Shown: positions 55,577 through 64,000 of the stretch, piece after piece
Position numbering within the stretch: the stretch's first letter is position 1
How the letters are laid out: each line of letters begins with the position of its first letter
Assembly (NCBI RefSeq): GCF_001423125.1
Contig: NZ_LMNW01000033.1
Location: 1 to 64,000 of the forward strand
Length of the DNA stretch: 64,000 bases
Direction: 5' to 3'
DNA from: Duganella sp. Leaf126
Lineage (GTDB): Bacteria; Pseudomonadota; Gammaproteobacteria; Burkholderiales; Burkholderiaceae_D
Translations under genes and position numbers: made by a program
The notes under the pieces: model-generated
Databases searched by the model: none
Told to the model about the DNA's origin: nothing
What the model saw: only the letters and a program-made list of their open reading frames with translations

Positions 55577-56797
55577 TCAGCGCACAAGCTGGTTGATTTC
55601 AATAATGGGCATCAGCACCGCCAGCACGATCAACAGCACCACCACGCCCATGGCGAGGATCAGCGCGGGTTCGAGCAGGCCGGCGATGGTGAGCGTGCGG
55701 CGCTCGAGGTCGGCTTCCTGGGCAGCCGCGGCGCGGTCGAGCATGGCCGGCAGCTCGCCCGTGATTTCGCCGGCGCGGATCATGTGCACCAGCATCGGCG
55801 GGAAGTGGCGCTGGGCCGACAGCGCCCGCGCCAGGCTCACGCCTTCGCGCACGGCGTCGCTCGCTTCTTCCACCAGTTCGCGCATGGCGACATTGGACAG
55901 CGTGTCGCGGCTCGTTTCCAGCGCGCGCAGGATCGGGACGCCGGAACCGGTGGTAATGGCCAGCGTGCTGGCAAAGCGCGCCGTGTTCAGGCTGCGCTCG
56001 AACTTGCCGTACAGCGGCGCGACCAGCAGCCAGGTGTGCCAGCGCCGCTTGAGCGCGGGATTGTCGAGCGCGCGGCGCCAGGCAAACCAGGCGCCGATCA
56101 GCGCGATCGCCACCACGATGCCGTAGTGGCGCACGAAGTCGGAAATGGCCAGCATGACGATGGTCAGCACTGGCAGCTTCTGCTTGGTGTTGGCAAACAC
56201 CGAGACGATCTGCGGCACCACGTAGGTGAGCAGGAAGATCACGATGGCAAACGCCACCACGGTGACGATGGCCGGATAGGTGAACGCCAGCCGCACTTTC
56301 TGCACCAGCGCGTTGCGGCGCTCGATGTAGTCGGCCAGGCGCGAGAGCACGCGCGACAGCTGGCCGATCTGTTCGCCGGACGCGACCAGCGCCCGGTAGA
56401 TCTCGGCGAAATCGCGCGGGTGGCGCGACAGCGCATCGGACAGCGCAGCGCCGCCGATCACCTCGGCGCGGATCGAGGCGATCAGGTCGCGCAGGTAGGC
56501 GCGCTCGGCCTGCTCCAGCAGCGCAGTAAACGCCTGTTCGAGCGGCAGTCCCGCTTCGAGCAGGCTGGCCATCTGGCGCGTAAACAGCGCCAGCTCGGTG
56601 CTCGACAGGCGCTCGCCCAGGCCGCGCCGCTTGGCCACGCCGGCCTCGTCGACCTGGGCCGCGATGGCGTCCACCTTGAGCGGCACCAGGTCCATGGTGC
56701 GCAACTCGGCGCGCGCCGAGCGGGCGCTGTCGGCGTTGAGCACGCCCTTCCTGGTGGCGCCGCCGGCATCGACGGCTTCGTAACGGAATGCTGGCAT
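55577..56797 (-). CDS. gspF: Type II secretion inner-membrane protein GspF
   Basis: The 406-residue polytopic platform protein has two GspF repeats. MPAFRYEAVDAGGATRKGVLNADSARSARAELR at the N-terminus and LALFTRQMASLLEAGLPLEQAFTAL, with the second copy ARFASTLAITTGSGVPILRALE, are typical. Three transmembrane helices are seen (about 170-195, 220-240, 375-400; last LILAMGVVVLLIVLAVLMPI). It connects the GspE ATPase to the pseudopilus. 18 bp separates it from gspE. Confidence 0.96.
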   Translation of the reverse strand: MPAFRYEAVDAGGATRKGVLNADSARSARAELRTMDLVPLKVDAIAAQVDEAGVAKRRGLGERLSSTELALFTRQMASLLEAGLPLEQAFTALLEQAERAYLRDLIASIRAEVIGGAALSDALSRHPRDFAEIYRALVASGEQIGQLSRVLSRLADYIERRNALVQKVRLAFTYPAIVTVVAFAIVIFLLTYVVPQIVSVFANTKQKLPVLTIVMLAISDFVRHYGIVVAIALIGAWFAWRRALDNPALKRRWHTWLLVAPLYGKFERSLNTARFASTLAITTGSGVPILRALETSRDTLSNVAMRELVEEASDAVREGVSLARALSAQRHFPPMLVHMIRAGEITGELPAMLDRAAAAQEADLERRTLTIAGLLEPALILAMGVVVLLIVLAVLMPIIEINQLVR

Positions 56798-56815
56798 AGA
56801 TATCCTTGCTCGTCC

Positions 56816-58237
56816 CTAGTCCTTGGTGACCCGCAGCAGCTCGGCCTGGGTGGTGACGCCGGTCGCCAGCCAGCGCTCGCCATCCTCGCGCATGGTGGTC
56901 ATGCCGCTGGCAATCGCTGCCGCCTTGACTTCCGCTTCCGAGGCGCGGTTGTGGATTTGCGCGCGGATCTGCTCGGTCGTCTCGAGGAATTCGTAGACGC
57001 CGACCCGGCCCTGGTAGCCGGTATGGCCGCAGTGTTCGCAGCCGACCGGCTGCCACAGCTGGCCATCGAAGCTCTTGCAGTGGCCGCACAGCTTGCGCAC
57101 CAGCCGCTGCGCCAGCACGCCCAGCAGCGAGGACGACAGCAGGAACGGTTCGATCCCCATGTCCAGCAACCGGGTAACGGCGGCAGCGGCGTCGTTGGTG
57201 TGCAGGGTCGCCAGCACCAGGTGGCCGGTCAGCGAAGCCTGCACCGCGATCTGCGCCGTTTCCAGGTCGCGGATCTCGCCGATCATGATCACGTCCGGGT
57301 CCTGGCGCAGGATCGCGCGCAGGGCCTTGGCAAAGGTCATGTCGATGCGGGCATTGACCTGGGTCTGGCCGACGCCATTGAGGTCGTACTCGATCGGGTC
57401 TTCCACCGTCATGATGTTGGTGGTGCTGGCGTTGAGCAGCGACAGCGCCGCGTACAGCGTGGTGGTCTTGCCGGAGCCGGTGGGACCGGTCACCAGCACG
57501 ATGCCGTGCGGCTGGTTGATCAGGGCATCGAACCTGGGCAGCATGGTGGCGCTCATGCCCAGGTGGTTCAGGTCGAGCCGGCCCGCTTCCTTGTCGAGCA
57601 GACGCAGCACGGCGCGCTCGCCGTGGCCGGTCGGCAAGGTCGAGACGCGCACATCGACCGGCTTGCCGCCGATGCGCAGCGTGATGCGGCCGTCCTGCGG
57701 CAGGCGCTTCTCGGCGATGTCGAGCTGGGCCATGATCTTGATCCGCGAAATCAGCGATCCGTGGATCGCTTTACGGGGGCGCACCACGTCGCGCAGCGCG
57801 CCGTCGACGCGGAAGCGCACGACCGAGGTCTGCTCGAACGGTTCGATGTGGATGTCGGACGCGCTGTCGCGCAGCGCCTGCGTGAGCAGCGCGTTGATCA
57901 TGCGGATCACCGGGGCGTCGTCGGACGATTCGAGCAAGTCCTCGATGGCCGGCACGTCCTGCAGCAGCTTGGTCAGGTCGAGATTGGCATCGAACTCGTC
58001 GGCCACCATCGACGCATTGCCGCCGGCGCCCGCGTAGGCGCTGGCGATCGCGGTCTCGAGGTCGGCGCGGGTCAGGTTCCTGAGCTGGATGCGGCCGAAG
58101 CGGCGCGACACCTCGGCAATCGCCGCCGGCGCTGTGGCGCCGCACACCAGCACATCGACCGTGTTCTCGGCCGTATCGCTCGGCTGCGCCAGCACCACGT
58201 AGTCGCGCGCAAAGGCGAAGGGCAAAAGGTTGTTCAT
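56816..58237 (-). CDS. gspE: Type II secretion ATPase GspE
   Basis: The 473-residue cytoplasmic ATPase drives pseudopilus assembly. It has GPTGSGKTTTLYAALS (Walker A), VEDPIEYDL (Asp box), ALRAILRQDPDVIMIGEIRDLETA (Walker B) and ATLHTNDAAAAVTRLLDMG. The CGHCKSFDGQLWQPVGCEHC segment is the zinc-binding tetracysteine of GspE. The N-terminal region (about 1-95) is a GspE_N domain. It stands between gspD and gspF, with small gaps. Confidence 0.97.
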   Translation of the reverse strand: MNNLLPFAFARDYVVLAQPSDTAENTVDVLVCGATAPAAIAEVSRRFGRIQLRNLTRADLETAIASAYAGAGGNASMVADEFDANLDLTKLLQDVPAIEDLLESSDDAPVIRMINALLTQALRDSASDIHIEPFEQTSVVRFRVDGALRDVVRPRKAIHGSLISRIKIMAQLDIAEKRLPQDGRITLRIGGKPVDVRVSTLPTGHGERAVLRLLDKEAGRLDLNHLGMSATMLPRFDALINQPHGIVLVTGPTGSGKTTTLYAALSLLNASTTNIMTVEDPIEYDLNGVGQTQVNARIDMTFAKALRAILRQDPDVIMIGEIRDLETAQIAVQASLTGHLVLATLHTNDAAAAVTRLLDMGIEPFLLSSSLLGVLAQRLVRKLCGHCKSFDGQLWQPVGCEHCGHTGYQGRVGVYEFLETTEQIRAQIHNRASEAEVKAAAIASGMTTMREDGERWLATGVTTQAELLRVTKD

Positions 58238-58246
58238 TGCTGTCCC

Positions 58247-60652
58247 TTACTGTCGCGGCGGCTGTTGGTACTGCGGCGGCTGGCTTTGTTGCTGTTGCAG
58301 TTGCTGTTGCTGATATTGCTGCTGCAGGTATTGCTGTTGTTGCAGCTGCTGCTGTTGCTGCAACTGTTGCGGTTCCACGTTCTCGGCGCGGCCCGGCACG
58401 CGCGGCAGCGGCGCCGGCGGCACCGGCCGTGCCACCGTGCCGCCGCCGGTCAGCTGACCGTTCTGCAGCGTCGGCAGCATCGGCTGGCCGAGGTCCTTGA
58501 CCAGGATGGTGTCCGGCGGTTTGATCGCTTCCTGGGCGCCGCGCATGTAGTCGTAGCGGTCGGTGGCCAGGCTGGTGCTTTGATCCTTGTTGCGGATCAC
58601 GACCGGGCGCAGGAACACCATCAGGTTGGTCTTCTTGCGGGTGCGGCTCTGGTACTTGAACAGGTTGCCGAGGATGGGGATGTCGCCGAGGCCGCGCGTC
58701 TTGTCCACGCTGTCGCCCTCGGTATCTTCGATCAGGCCGCCCAGCACGATGATCTGGCCGTCGTCGGCCACCACATTGTTTTCGATCACGCGCTTGTTGA
58801 TGGTGATGCCGGCCGCCGCCGACAGCGTCGACTTGTCCACGCTCGAGGTCTCGTGGTAAATCGCCAGCTTGATGGTGCCGCCTTCCGAAATCTGCGGCCG
58901 CACCTTCAGGGTCAGGCCCACTTCCTTGCGGTCGATGGTCTGAAACGGGTTGCTGTTGGTGCCCGAGGTGGTGGTGAACTGGCCGGTCAGGATCGGCACG
59001 TTCTGGCCGACCGAGATGGTGGCCAGTTCGTTGTCGAGCGTGATCATGTTCGGCGTCGACAGCACGTTGGCGTTGCCGTCCGATTCGAGCGAACGGGCCA
59101 GCACGCCGAGGCCGAGGCCGCCGGCCACCTGCTTGAAGATGCCGACCGTCAGGCCGGCGCCGGGCAGGTTGGCGGCGGTGGCGTTGGACGAATTGCTGAG
59201 CGCCTGCGCCACACCGAGGATGTTGTTGTTGGAGCCGCCCACGGTGGACGACTGTAGGCCGCCCACGCGGTACTTGCTGTTGGCGTCGCCGGTGGCGCCC
59301 AGCCACTGCACGCCGAACTCGGACGCCTTGTCGGACGTCACTTCCACGATCAGCGATTCGATGTACACCTGGGCGCGGCGCACGTCGAGCTGGTCGATCA
59401 CGGCGCGCAGGTTGCGGTAGATCGATTCCGGCGCGGTGATGATCAGGGTGTTGGTGGTGGCGTCGGCCTGGATGAAGCCGGCCTGGCCGCCGCCGCCCAG
59501 TTGCTGCTGGTTGTTATTGCCGGTCAGCAGAGGGTTGGTCGGGCCACTGGTGCCGCTCATGCCGTTGCTGCCGGCACCGGTATTATTGCCGGTGTTGCTG
59601 CTCTGGCCGCCGAACGCATTGTTGTTCATGCCCTGGCCGCCGTTGCTGCCGGTGCCGCCGCTGTTCTGGCCGGGACTGGACGTGTCACCCGAGACCAGCG
59701 AGCGCAGCGTCTGCGCCAGCTTGGTGGCCTCGGCATTTTTCAGATACACGACGTGGACATTGCCGAGCTCCTGGGTTGGCTGGTCGAGCTTGGCGATCAG
59801 CGACTTGGCCAGGTTGGCGCGCGCCTGCGACGGCGCCCGCAGCACCAGCGAGTTGGTGCGCGGATCGGCCAGCACATTGACGCGGCCGGCCTCGGCGCCA
59901 CCGGCGCCGGCCGCCCCGCCGCCGCCGCTGGCGTCCATCAGCTTGTTGATCATGGCGGCCAGGTCGCTGGCGATCGCGTAGCGCACCGGGATCACGTCGA
60001 GGTCGGCCGTGGCCGGCGCATCGAGTGCGGCGATGATCTTCGCCAGGCGCTTGAGGTTGTCCGCGTAATCGGTGATCACGACCGAGTTGTTGCCTGGGTT
60101 GGCGTTGATCGTATTGTTGGGCGAGATCAGCGGGCGCAGCACGGTGACCACGTTGTTGGCCGACTCGTAGTTGAGCTGGAAGATCTGGCTGACGATCTGG
60201 TCGCCCTTGATCTGGGTCGGCGCCGAACCCACCTGCGTCGGCGACGACTGCAGCTTGGCGTCCGCCTCCGGCACCACCTTGGCGTAACCGTCGCCGCTCA
60301 CCACCGCGTAGCCCTGCAGCCGCAGCGCCGAGGTCAGCAGGCTGAACGCCTGCGACTTGCTGATCGATTTTTCCGACACCAGCGTCAACGTGCCCTTCAC
60401 GCGCGGGTCGATCACAAACGTGATGTTGGTGTAGTGGCCCACGGCCTTGATCACCGATTCAATGTCGGCGCCGACGAAATTGAGCGCGGCGGCGTCATCG
60501 TTGCCGCCATCGCTGGCAGCCTTGGCAGCTTTGGCGGCGTGCGCCACGCCCGGCAGCAGCGTCGTGGCGGGCGCTACCAGCGCGCAGCACAGCATCGCAG
60601 CGGCATTCAGGCGGCGCAGCGCGGGAAGTTGGGTTGGGCTCTGTTTTTTCAT
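58247..60652 (-). CDS. gspD: Type II secretion secretin GspD
   Basis: The 801-residue outer-membrane channel protein has a signal peptide (about 1-40), N0 domain (LNFVGADIESVIKAVGHYTNITFVIDPRVKGT), N1-N3 domains and a secretin domain with VRPQISEGGTIKLAI, VLGGLIEDTEGDSVDKTRGLGDIPILGNLFKYQSR and NLMVFLRPVVI. A Gly/Asn-rich insert sits in N3 (about 340-390). The C-terminus, normally for pilotin binding, is a Gln-rich run (about 760-801; DNA about 58256-58375), unusual and probably slippage-derived. No pilotin gene is near. Confidence 0.96.
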   Translation of the reverse strand: MKKQSPTQLPALRRLNAAAMLCCALVAPATTLLPGVAHAAKAAKAASDGGNDDAAALNFVGADIESVIKAVGHYTNITFVIDPRVKGTLTLVSEKSISKSQAFSLLTSALRLQGYAVVSGDGYAKVVPEADAKLQSSPTQVGSAPTQIKGDQIVSQIFQLNYESANNVVTVLRPLISPNNTINANPGNNSVVITDYADNLKRLAKIIAALDAPATADLDVIPVRYAIASDLAAMINKLMDASGGGGAAGAGGAEAGRVNVLADPRTNSLVLRAPSQARANLAKSLIAKLDQPTQELGNVHVVYLKNAEATKLAQTLRSLVSGDTSSPGQNSGGTGSNGGQGMNNNAFGGQSSNTGNNTGAGSNGMSGTSGPTNPLLTGNNNQQQLGGGGQAGFIQADATTNTLIITAPESIYRNLRAVIDQLDVRRAQVYIESLIVEVTSDKASEFGVQWLGATGDANSKYRVGGLQSSTVGGSNNNILGVAQALSNSSNATAANLPGAGLTVGIFKQVAGGLGLGVLARSLESDGNANVLSTPNMITLDNELATISVGQNVPILTGQFTTTSGTNSNPFQTIDRKEVGLTLKVRPQISEGGTIKLAIYHETSSVDKSTLSAAAGITINKRVIENNVVADDGQIIVLGGLIEDTEGDSVDKTRGLGDIPILGNLFKYQSRTRKKTNLMVFLRPVVIRNKDQSTSLATDRYDYMRGAQEAIKPPDTILVKDLGQPMLPTLQNGQLTGGGTVARPVPPAPLPRVPGRAENVEPQQLQQQQQLQQQQYLQQQYQQQQLQQQQSQPPQYQQPPRQ

Positions 60653-60664
60653 GGGGCTGAACTT

Positions 60665-61441
60665 TTAAGAATGGAACTCTAAAGCGATGATGGTGCGGTC
60701 GGTGCCGGGGCGGCGTTGGCCGAGCAAGATCAGGAGATTGCCCAACACGTCGTCATATCCTTGTGCTGCTTCGGCCTGCCCGGAAAAATTCAGGCGGCCC
60801 TGGTTCAGGTTGCCGCTGCCGCTGAGCAGCAGGGGACCTTTGACGGAGCTCAGCGTGAGCGCCGCCTGCTGGCCGCGCCAGTCGAGCGCCAGCGCATAGC
60901 TGCCGAGCGGTCGCACCGGCGCCAGCCGCGACGCCATATCGGTCATCTCCAGCGTGGTGCGGCCGTTGACGGCGATCTGCTGCTGCGCGAGCGCCAGTTC
61001 GAGGCCGGTCCACGACAGGCGCATGGTGCCGCTCGGCGCCAGCGTGTTGAGCGGTGCGCCGAGGCCGGCCAGGCCCTCGGCCGGCAGCAGCAGCGCCGAG
61101 GGACTGAGCTGCCAGTGCGACCAGCTGCCCTTGAAGGTGACCGGCTGCGCCAGCGCTTCCGGGTTCTCGAGCCGCAGATCGACCAGGCCGAGCAGCGCCA
61201 GCGGCGACACGGTCCAGCTGAAGCGTCCGGGCAGCAGCGGCGTGACCGGGCCGTTGCCGCCGGCCGCGCCGCCGATGAAGGCGGAGCCGCGCCACAGCGT
61301 ACCCTGCGCGTCGCCCAGGGTCAAACGCCCGCCCGTGCGCTGTTCGACCAGCGAACCGAGCCAGGCGGCCGGGAAAAAGATGGCCAGCGTCAGCAGCACG
61401 CTCAGCACGCAGGTGCTTCCCCACAACAGGGCGCGCTTCAC
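60665..61441 (-). CDS. gspN: Type II secretion protein GspN
   Basis: The 258-residue protein has an N-terminal membrane segment (LLWGSTCVLSVLLTLAIFFPAAWLGSLVE) and a GspN body with EQRTGGRLTLGDAQGTLWRGSAFI, followed by beta-rich sequence to the C-terminus. The GTG at 61441 is chosen because it gives the family N-terminus (VKRALLWG) right after the gspM stop; the frame remains open upstream into gspM. GspN is present only in some type II systems; its function is accessory. Confidence 0.87.
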   Translation of the reverse strand: MKRALLWGSTCVLSVLLTLAIFFPAAWLGSLVEQRTGGRLTLGDAQGTLWRGSAFIGGAAGGNGPVTPLLPGRFSWTVSPLALLGLVDLRLENPEALAQPVTFKGSWSHWQLSPSALLLPAEGLAGLGAPLNTLAPSGTMRLSWTGLELALAQQQIAVNGRTTLEMTDMASRLAPVRPLGSYALALDWRGQQAALTLSSVKGPLLLSGSGNLNQGRLNFSGQAEAAQGYDDVLGNLLILLGQRRPGTDRTIIALEFHS

Positions 61442-61469
61442 GGACGAGCTTTCGGGATGGGCATGGTCG

Positions 61470-61982
61470 TCATTGCTGGCTCTGGCGCAGGGTGATATTG
61501 CCGTTGACCATGCCGGCCACGTCCTGGGCGACGAAATTGGCGTCCTGCACGGCGATGCGGCTATCGACCCGCGCCGCTTCGAGCCAGGCCACGACCGCTG
61601 CAAACGGCACATTGGTCAGCTGGATCCGGGCGTACTCGCCGGTGATGTTGACCGTCGGCGTGCCGAGCCCTTGCGCAGCCAGGCTGGCGGCCAGGCTGTC
61701 GCGCGTCATCGGCGGCGGCGCCACCGCGTTCTGACCACGCAGCGCGGCCGCCTCGCGCGCCAGCTGCTGCATCTCGGCGGCCTGCTGGCGCGCCAGCGGC
61801 AACTCGGTGGCCAGCCGGGCGCGGCCCGACAGCGCCGGGTCCAGCAGCACGCCGTAGAACAATCCCAGCACCACCACCACGCCGCCGACTGCCAGCAGTT
61901 TGCGCTCCTGCTCGGTGCGCGCGAGCCAGAACGTGGTTGCGCGGCCCTGCAGGTCTTGTATCTTCTGTTGGAACTTGCTCAT
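61470..61982 (-). CDS. gspM: Type II secretion protein GspM
   Basis: The 170-residue bitopic protein has a TM segment after a basic N-terminus (RTEQERKLLAVGGVVVVLGLFYGVLL), a coiled stretch (LARQQAAEMQQLAREAAALRGQ) and a small ferredoxin-like periplasmic domain (ARIQLTNVPFAAVVAWLEAARVDSRIAVQDA). ATG at 61982 with AAGG upstream is preferred; a GTG at 61991 overlaps the gspL stop. It works with GspL at the inner membrane. Confidence 0.93.
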   Translation of the reverse strand: MSKFQQKIQDLQGRATTFWLARTEQERKLLAVGGVVVVLGLFYGVLLDPALSGRARLATELPLARQQAAEMQQLAREAAALRGQNAVAPPPMTRDSLAASLAAQGLGTPTVNITGEYARIQLTNVPFAAVVAWLEAARVDSRIAVQDANFVAQDVAGMVNGNITLRQSQQ

Positions 61983-61987
61983 GCTGC

Positions 61988-63244
61988 TCACGCCTTGGCC
62001 GCTGATTTGGGGAGGGATTTACGACGGATCTGCCAGGTGCCCGGCGTTGCTTCCGCCAGCTCCAGCTGGCGCGCCTCGAGCGCGGTGCGCAGCTGCGCCA
62101 TGGCGGCGGCATCCACCGTGTTCGGTTTGACCTTGAGCTGCAGGGCGCGTTCGCGGTAGTCGATGCTGGCCACCACGTCGCGCCGGGGCAGCGTGGCCAG
62201 CACTTCGCCGACATCGACCGACAGCGCCAGGAAGCTGTCGGCCGGCGCCTGGCCGTCACCGCCCTTGGCGCGCTCGACATTCTGGCGCATTTGTTTCACG
62301 AGATCGGTCGACTTGGGCTGGCCCGGATAGGCCGCCTGGAAAGCCTGGTTCATCGATTGCTGGACTGCCGCCATCTCGCGTTTCTGGCCCAGGTAGTCGA
62401 GGTTGAGTCCGACCACGTTGACCAGCAGCGCCAGCCCGGCAAGGCGCAGCGGCCAGCGCCAGCGGCGCCATTCGCGCGCGGCGGCGCCGCTGGCGCCCAG
62501 CGCCGGCGCCAGATCGAGGCCGGCAGTACGCGCTGCCGCCACCCGGTGCTCCCAGCGGTCTTCCTCCAGCGTCAGGCTGTCGCCGTTGTGGTTCACTTCG
62601 GCCAGCAGCGGCGCGAAACGCGCGATGTCGGCGGCCGGCAGGTACAGCGTGACCGGTTCGGCGCCGGCTAGAGCCCGCACCGTGTGCAGCGCCGCCTGCG
62701 GTTGCGCCGGCAGGGTCAGGCCCAGGCCGTCGAACTGGTCGCGCCGCAGCGCCAGTTCGAAGCCGGCATCGTTGGTCTCCAGGCTGGCCGACACGGCGCC
62801 CGGCTGGAACGGCAGGCACAGCTGCGCCGGCACGGCCGACACGCTGTGCGCGCCCTGCGCGATCAGCGCCTTGACCAGCACCTCGAGCCAGGCGCGCTGC
62901 ACCACGGCCACCGTGCGCAGGCCGTCCGGCGCCGTGGCCGATGCGGCCAGCACGCAGTCGGCGGTGTCGCCCAGGATGTGTTCCTCCACCAGCGCCGGCA
63001 GCGCCGCTTTCAGGCGCGCGGGCGACAGCGGCGGTGTCTTGATGCGCAGCAGCGTCACGTCGGAGGCGGCCAGCATCAGCGTCACGCGGCGCGCGGACGC
63101 CACCATGGCGCCGAGGTTGCCCAGCGGCGCGGCGCCCTGCTGCTGCACGGCGCCGCCGTCGGCCAGCAGCGCGAAGTCGCAGGTTTGCGCGGCGCCGCTG
63201 TCGACGCTGGCCTTGGCCGGATAGCGGATAAATAAAGTAGTCAA
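61988..63244 (-). CDS. gspL: Type II secretion protein GspL (TTG start)
   Basis: The 418-residue protein has a cytoplasmic actin-like domain that binds GspE (TTLFIRYPAKA..., VTLMLAASDVTLLRIKTPPLSPARLKAALPALVEEHIL), one TM (about 250-270: PLRLAGLALLVNVVGLNLDYL), and a periplasmic GspL domain. The TTG at 63244 overlaps the gspK stop (TTGA) and gives the usual start (M)TTLFIR; the next in-frame ATGs are too far upstream or downstream. Confidence 0.9.
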   Translation of the reverse strand: MTTLFIRYPAKASVDSGAAQTCDFALLADGGAVQQQGAAPLGNLGAMVASARRVTLMLAASDVTLLRIKTPPLSPARLKAALPALVEEHILGDTADCVLAASATAPDGLRTVAVVQRAWLEVLVKALIAQGAHSVSAVPAQLCLPFQPGAVSASLETNDAGFELALRRDQFDGLGLTLPAQPQAALHTVRALAGAEPVTLYLPAADIARFAPLLAEVNHNGDSLTLEEDRWEHRVAAARTAGLDLAPALGASGAAAREWRRWRWPLRLAGLALLVNVVGLNLDYLGQKREMAAVQQSMNQAFQAAYPGQPKSTDLVKQMRQNVERAKGGDGQAPADSFLALSVDVGEVLATLPRRDVVASIDYRERALQLKVKPNTVDAAAMAQLRTALEARQLELAEATPGTWQIRRKSLPKSAAKA

Positions 63245-64000
63245 AATTCTCGCTTTCGTTGATCGCCGTTCTCGTTTTCCCGTATCCACAACACCGTGCT
63301 CTGGCCGGAATTGCTGTCGCGCTGCAGCAGCGATACCGCATCGAGCGCGGCCCGGTCCAGCCGCACCCGGCTATAGACCAGGAAATAATTGCTGGTCACC
63401 GCATACAACTCCGCCGGCGGCACGCGATTGGCTGCCGTGATCTGCGGCTGGCTCGCATAGCCCGCCACATCGAGATAGAAGCCGCCGCGCTTGCGCGCAT
63501 TGACCATCACGGTGGCGTCGGCCAGCGGCAGGTTCGGCGACAGCGCCGCCAGCAGTTCGGCCGGCGCCGTGTTCACGTTCAATGGCGTGCGCTGCGGCAG
63601 GATGATCAAAAAGTCGCGCAAGCGCTCGACCGCCTGCGGCGTGAAGCCGCTGACGGCCAGCAAATCGTCCACCCTCACCAGGCCCATCGGCTCCCCGTTG
63701 CCGCCGGTTGCCTGCTGCGCCGGGGTGCCTGCGCCTGCGCCACCACCTGCACTGCCAGCCGCCGCCCCGTTCATCCCCGTGCCCGCGCCAGAAGTTGTCC
63801 CGGCATTTGAATTCGTTGCCCCCGTCCCGCCGGCGCCGTCCCCGCTGGCCAACTTCGGCAGCGGCTGGGTGCTGGCGATCTGCCGGGCCAGCGGCAGCGC
63901 CAGCGTGGGATTGAGCTGCAGGATCGTCAACAGGCGTTCGAACATGGCCACATCGACAGGACTGATGGTGCGGCCGTTGGACAAATTGGTCAGATTGTAG
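63241..64000 (-). CDS. gspK: Type II secretion minor pseudopilin GspK, C-terminal part (cut by window edge)
   Basis: The translation enters from the right edge as YNLTNLSNGRTISPVDVAMFERLL and continues with VDDLLAVSGFTPQAVERLRDFLIILPQRTPLNVNTAPAELLAAL, the SAM-like and second domains of GspK. The N-terminal prepilin part is beyond the window. GspK sits at the tip of the pseudopilus with GspI/J. Between the two domains lies a Gly/Ala/Thr-rich insertion (DNA about 63690-63850). The stop overlaps the gspL start. Upstream gspG-J are presumably outside the window. Confidence 0.93.
   Translation of the reverse strand, partial: YNLTNLSNGRTISPVDVAMFERLLTILQLNPTLALPLARQIASTQPLPKLASGDGAGGTGATNSNAGTTSGAGTGMNGAAAGSAGGGAGAGTPAQQATGGNGEPMGLVRVDDLLAVSGFTPQAVERLRDFLIILPQRTPLNVNTAPAELLAALSPNLPLADATVMVNARKRGGFYLDVAGYASQPQITAANRVPPAELYAVTSNYFLVYSRVRLDRAALDAVSLLQRDSNSGQSTVLWIRENENGDQRKREF

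Noticed and set aside
55037..59257. Open frame of about 1400 codons on the plus strand opposite the gsp genes
   Set aside because: It is antisense to four well-recognised type II secretion genes and shows no domain. High GC3 removes stop codons on the opposite strand.

Overview
The window is about 64 kb of GC-rich chromosome with tightly packed genes and no phage or insertion sequence. The gene set and order suggest a betaproteobacterium of the Oxalobacteraceae (Massilia/Duganella/Pseudoduganella/Janthinobacterium group). Pointers are: tRNA-Tyr/Gly/Thr just upstream of tuf, a SAH riboswitch before ahcY, a DksA with a single cysteine in its zinc-finger region, a JDVT-CTERM sorting system and a gspK-to-gspC type II secretion operon. 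The genus is inferred, not proven.

Layout. 0-0.7 kb: 5' part of tuf and three tRNA genes. 0.8-5 kb: REC/HD-GYP response regulator, membrane J-domain protein, MidA-type methyltransferase. 5-7.2 kb: pteridine-reductase-like SDR, folB, ttcA. 7.2-18.2 kb: M14 carboxypeptidase, S41 lipoprotein protease, LysR/MFS divergent pair, TonB-dependent receptor, and an AAC(3)-fold acetyltransferase paired with a polysaccharide-deacetylase-like protein. 18.3-23.8 kb: aromatic 2-oxoacid catabolism (fused indolepyruvate ferredoxin oxidoreductase, hppD, divergent Lrp-type regulator).

23.8-31.2 kb is the most unusual block. Seven collinear genes read mrtJ (glutamic intramembrane protease), a c-type-cytochrome/choice-of-anchor protein with a JDVT-CTERM tail, a TlpA-like thioredoxin, a DUF4266 mini-lipoprotein, a DUF3570 protein, apbE (FMN transferase) and dsbD. 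It looks like an envelope redox module with its own maturation and sorting enzymes. The DUF3570 protein carries an SGAT motif like those flavinylated by ApbE enzymes.

31.2-45.4 kb is housekeeping: GNAT, cca, GST, slt, fau, the methyl cycle (metF, ahcY under a SAH riboswitch, metK) with a holin-family protein and a chemotaxis receptor in between, two LpxL-type acyltransferases and dapF. At 45.4-48.7 kb a 15-bp minisatellite, a Sel1-repeat gene and a porin separate dapF from DUF484-xerC, which are commonly neighbours. 48.7-54.6 kb: DUF484, xerC, a CobW GTPase, dksA, hslVU with a good sigma-32 promoter candidate, and a small basic ORF. 54.8-64 kb: type II secretion genes gspC, F, E, D, N, M, L, K on the minus strand, with gspK running off the right edge.

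A recurring theme is low-complexity in-frame DNA inside otherwise conserved genes: XerC, the Lrp regulator, the deacetylase-like protein, DsbD, GspK, GspC and GspD. Together with the minisatellite this points to active slippage or repeat expansion in this lineage.
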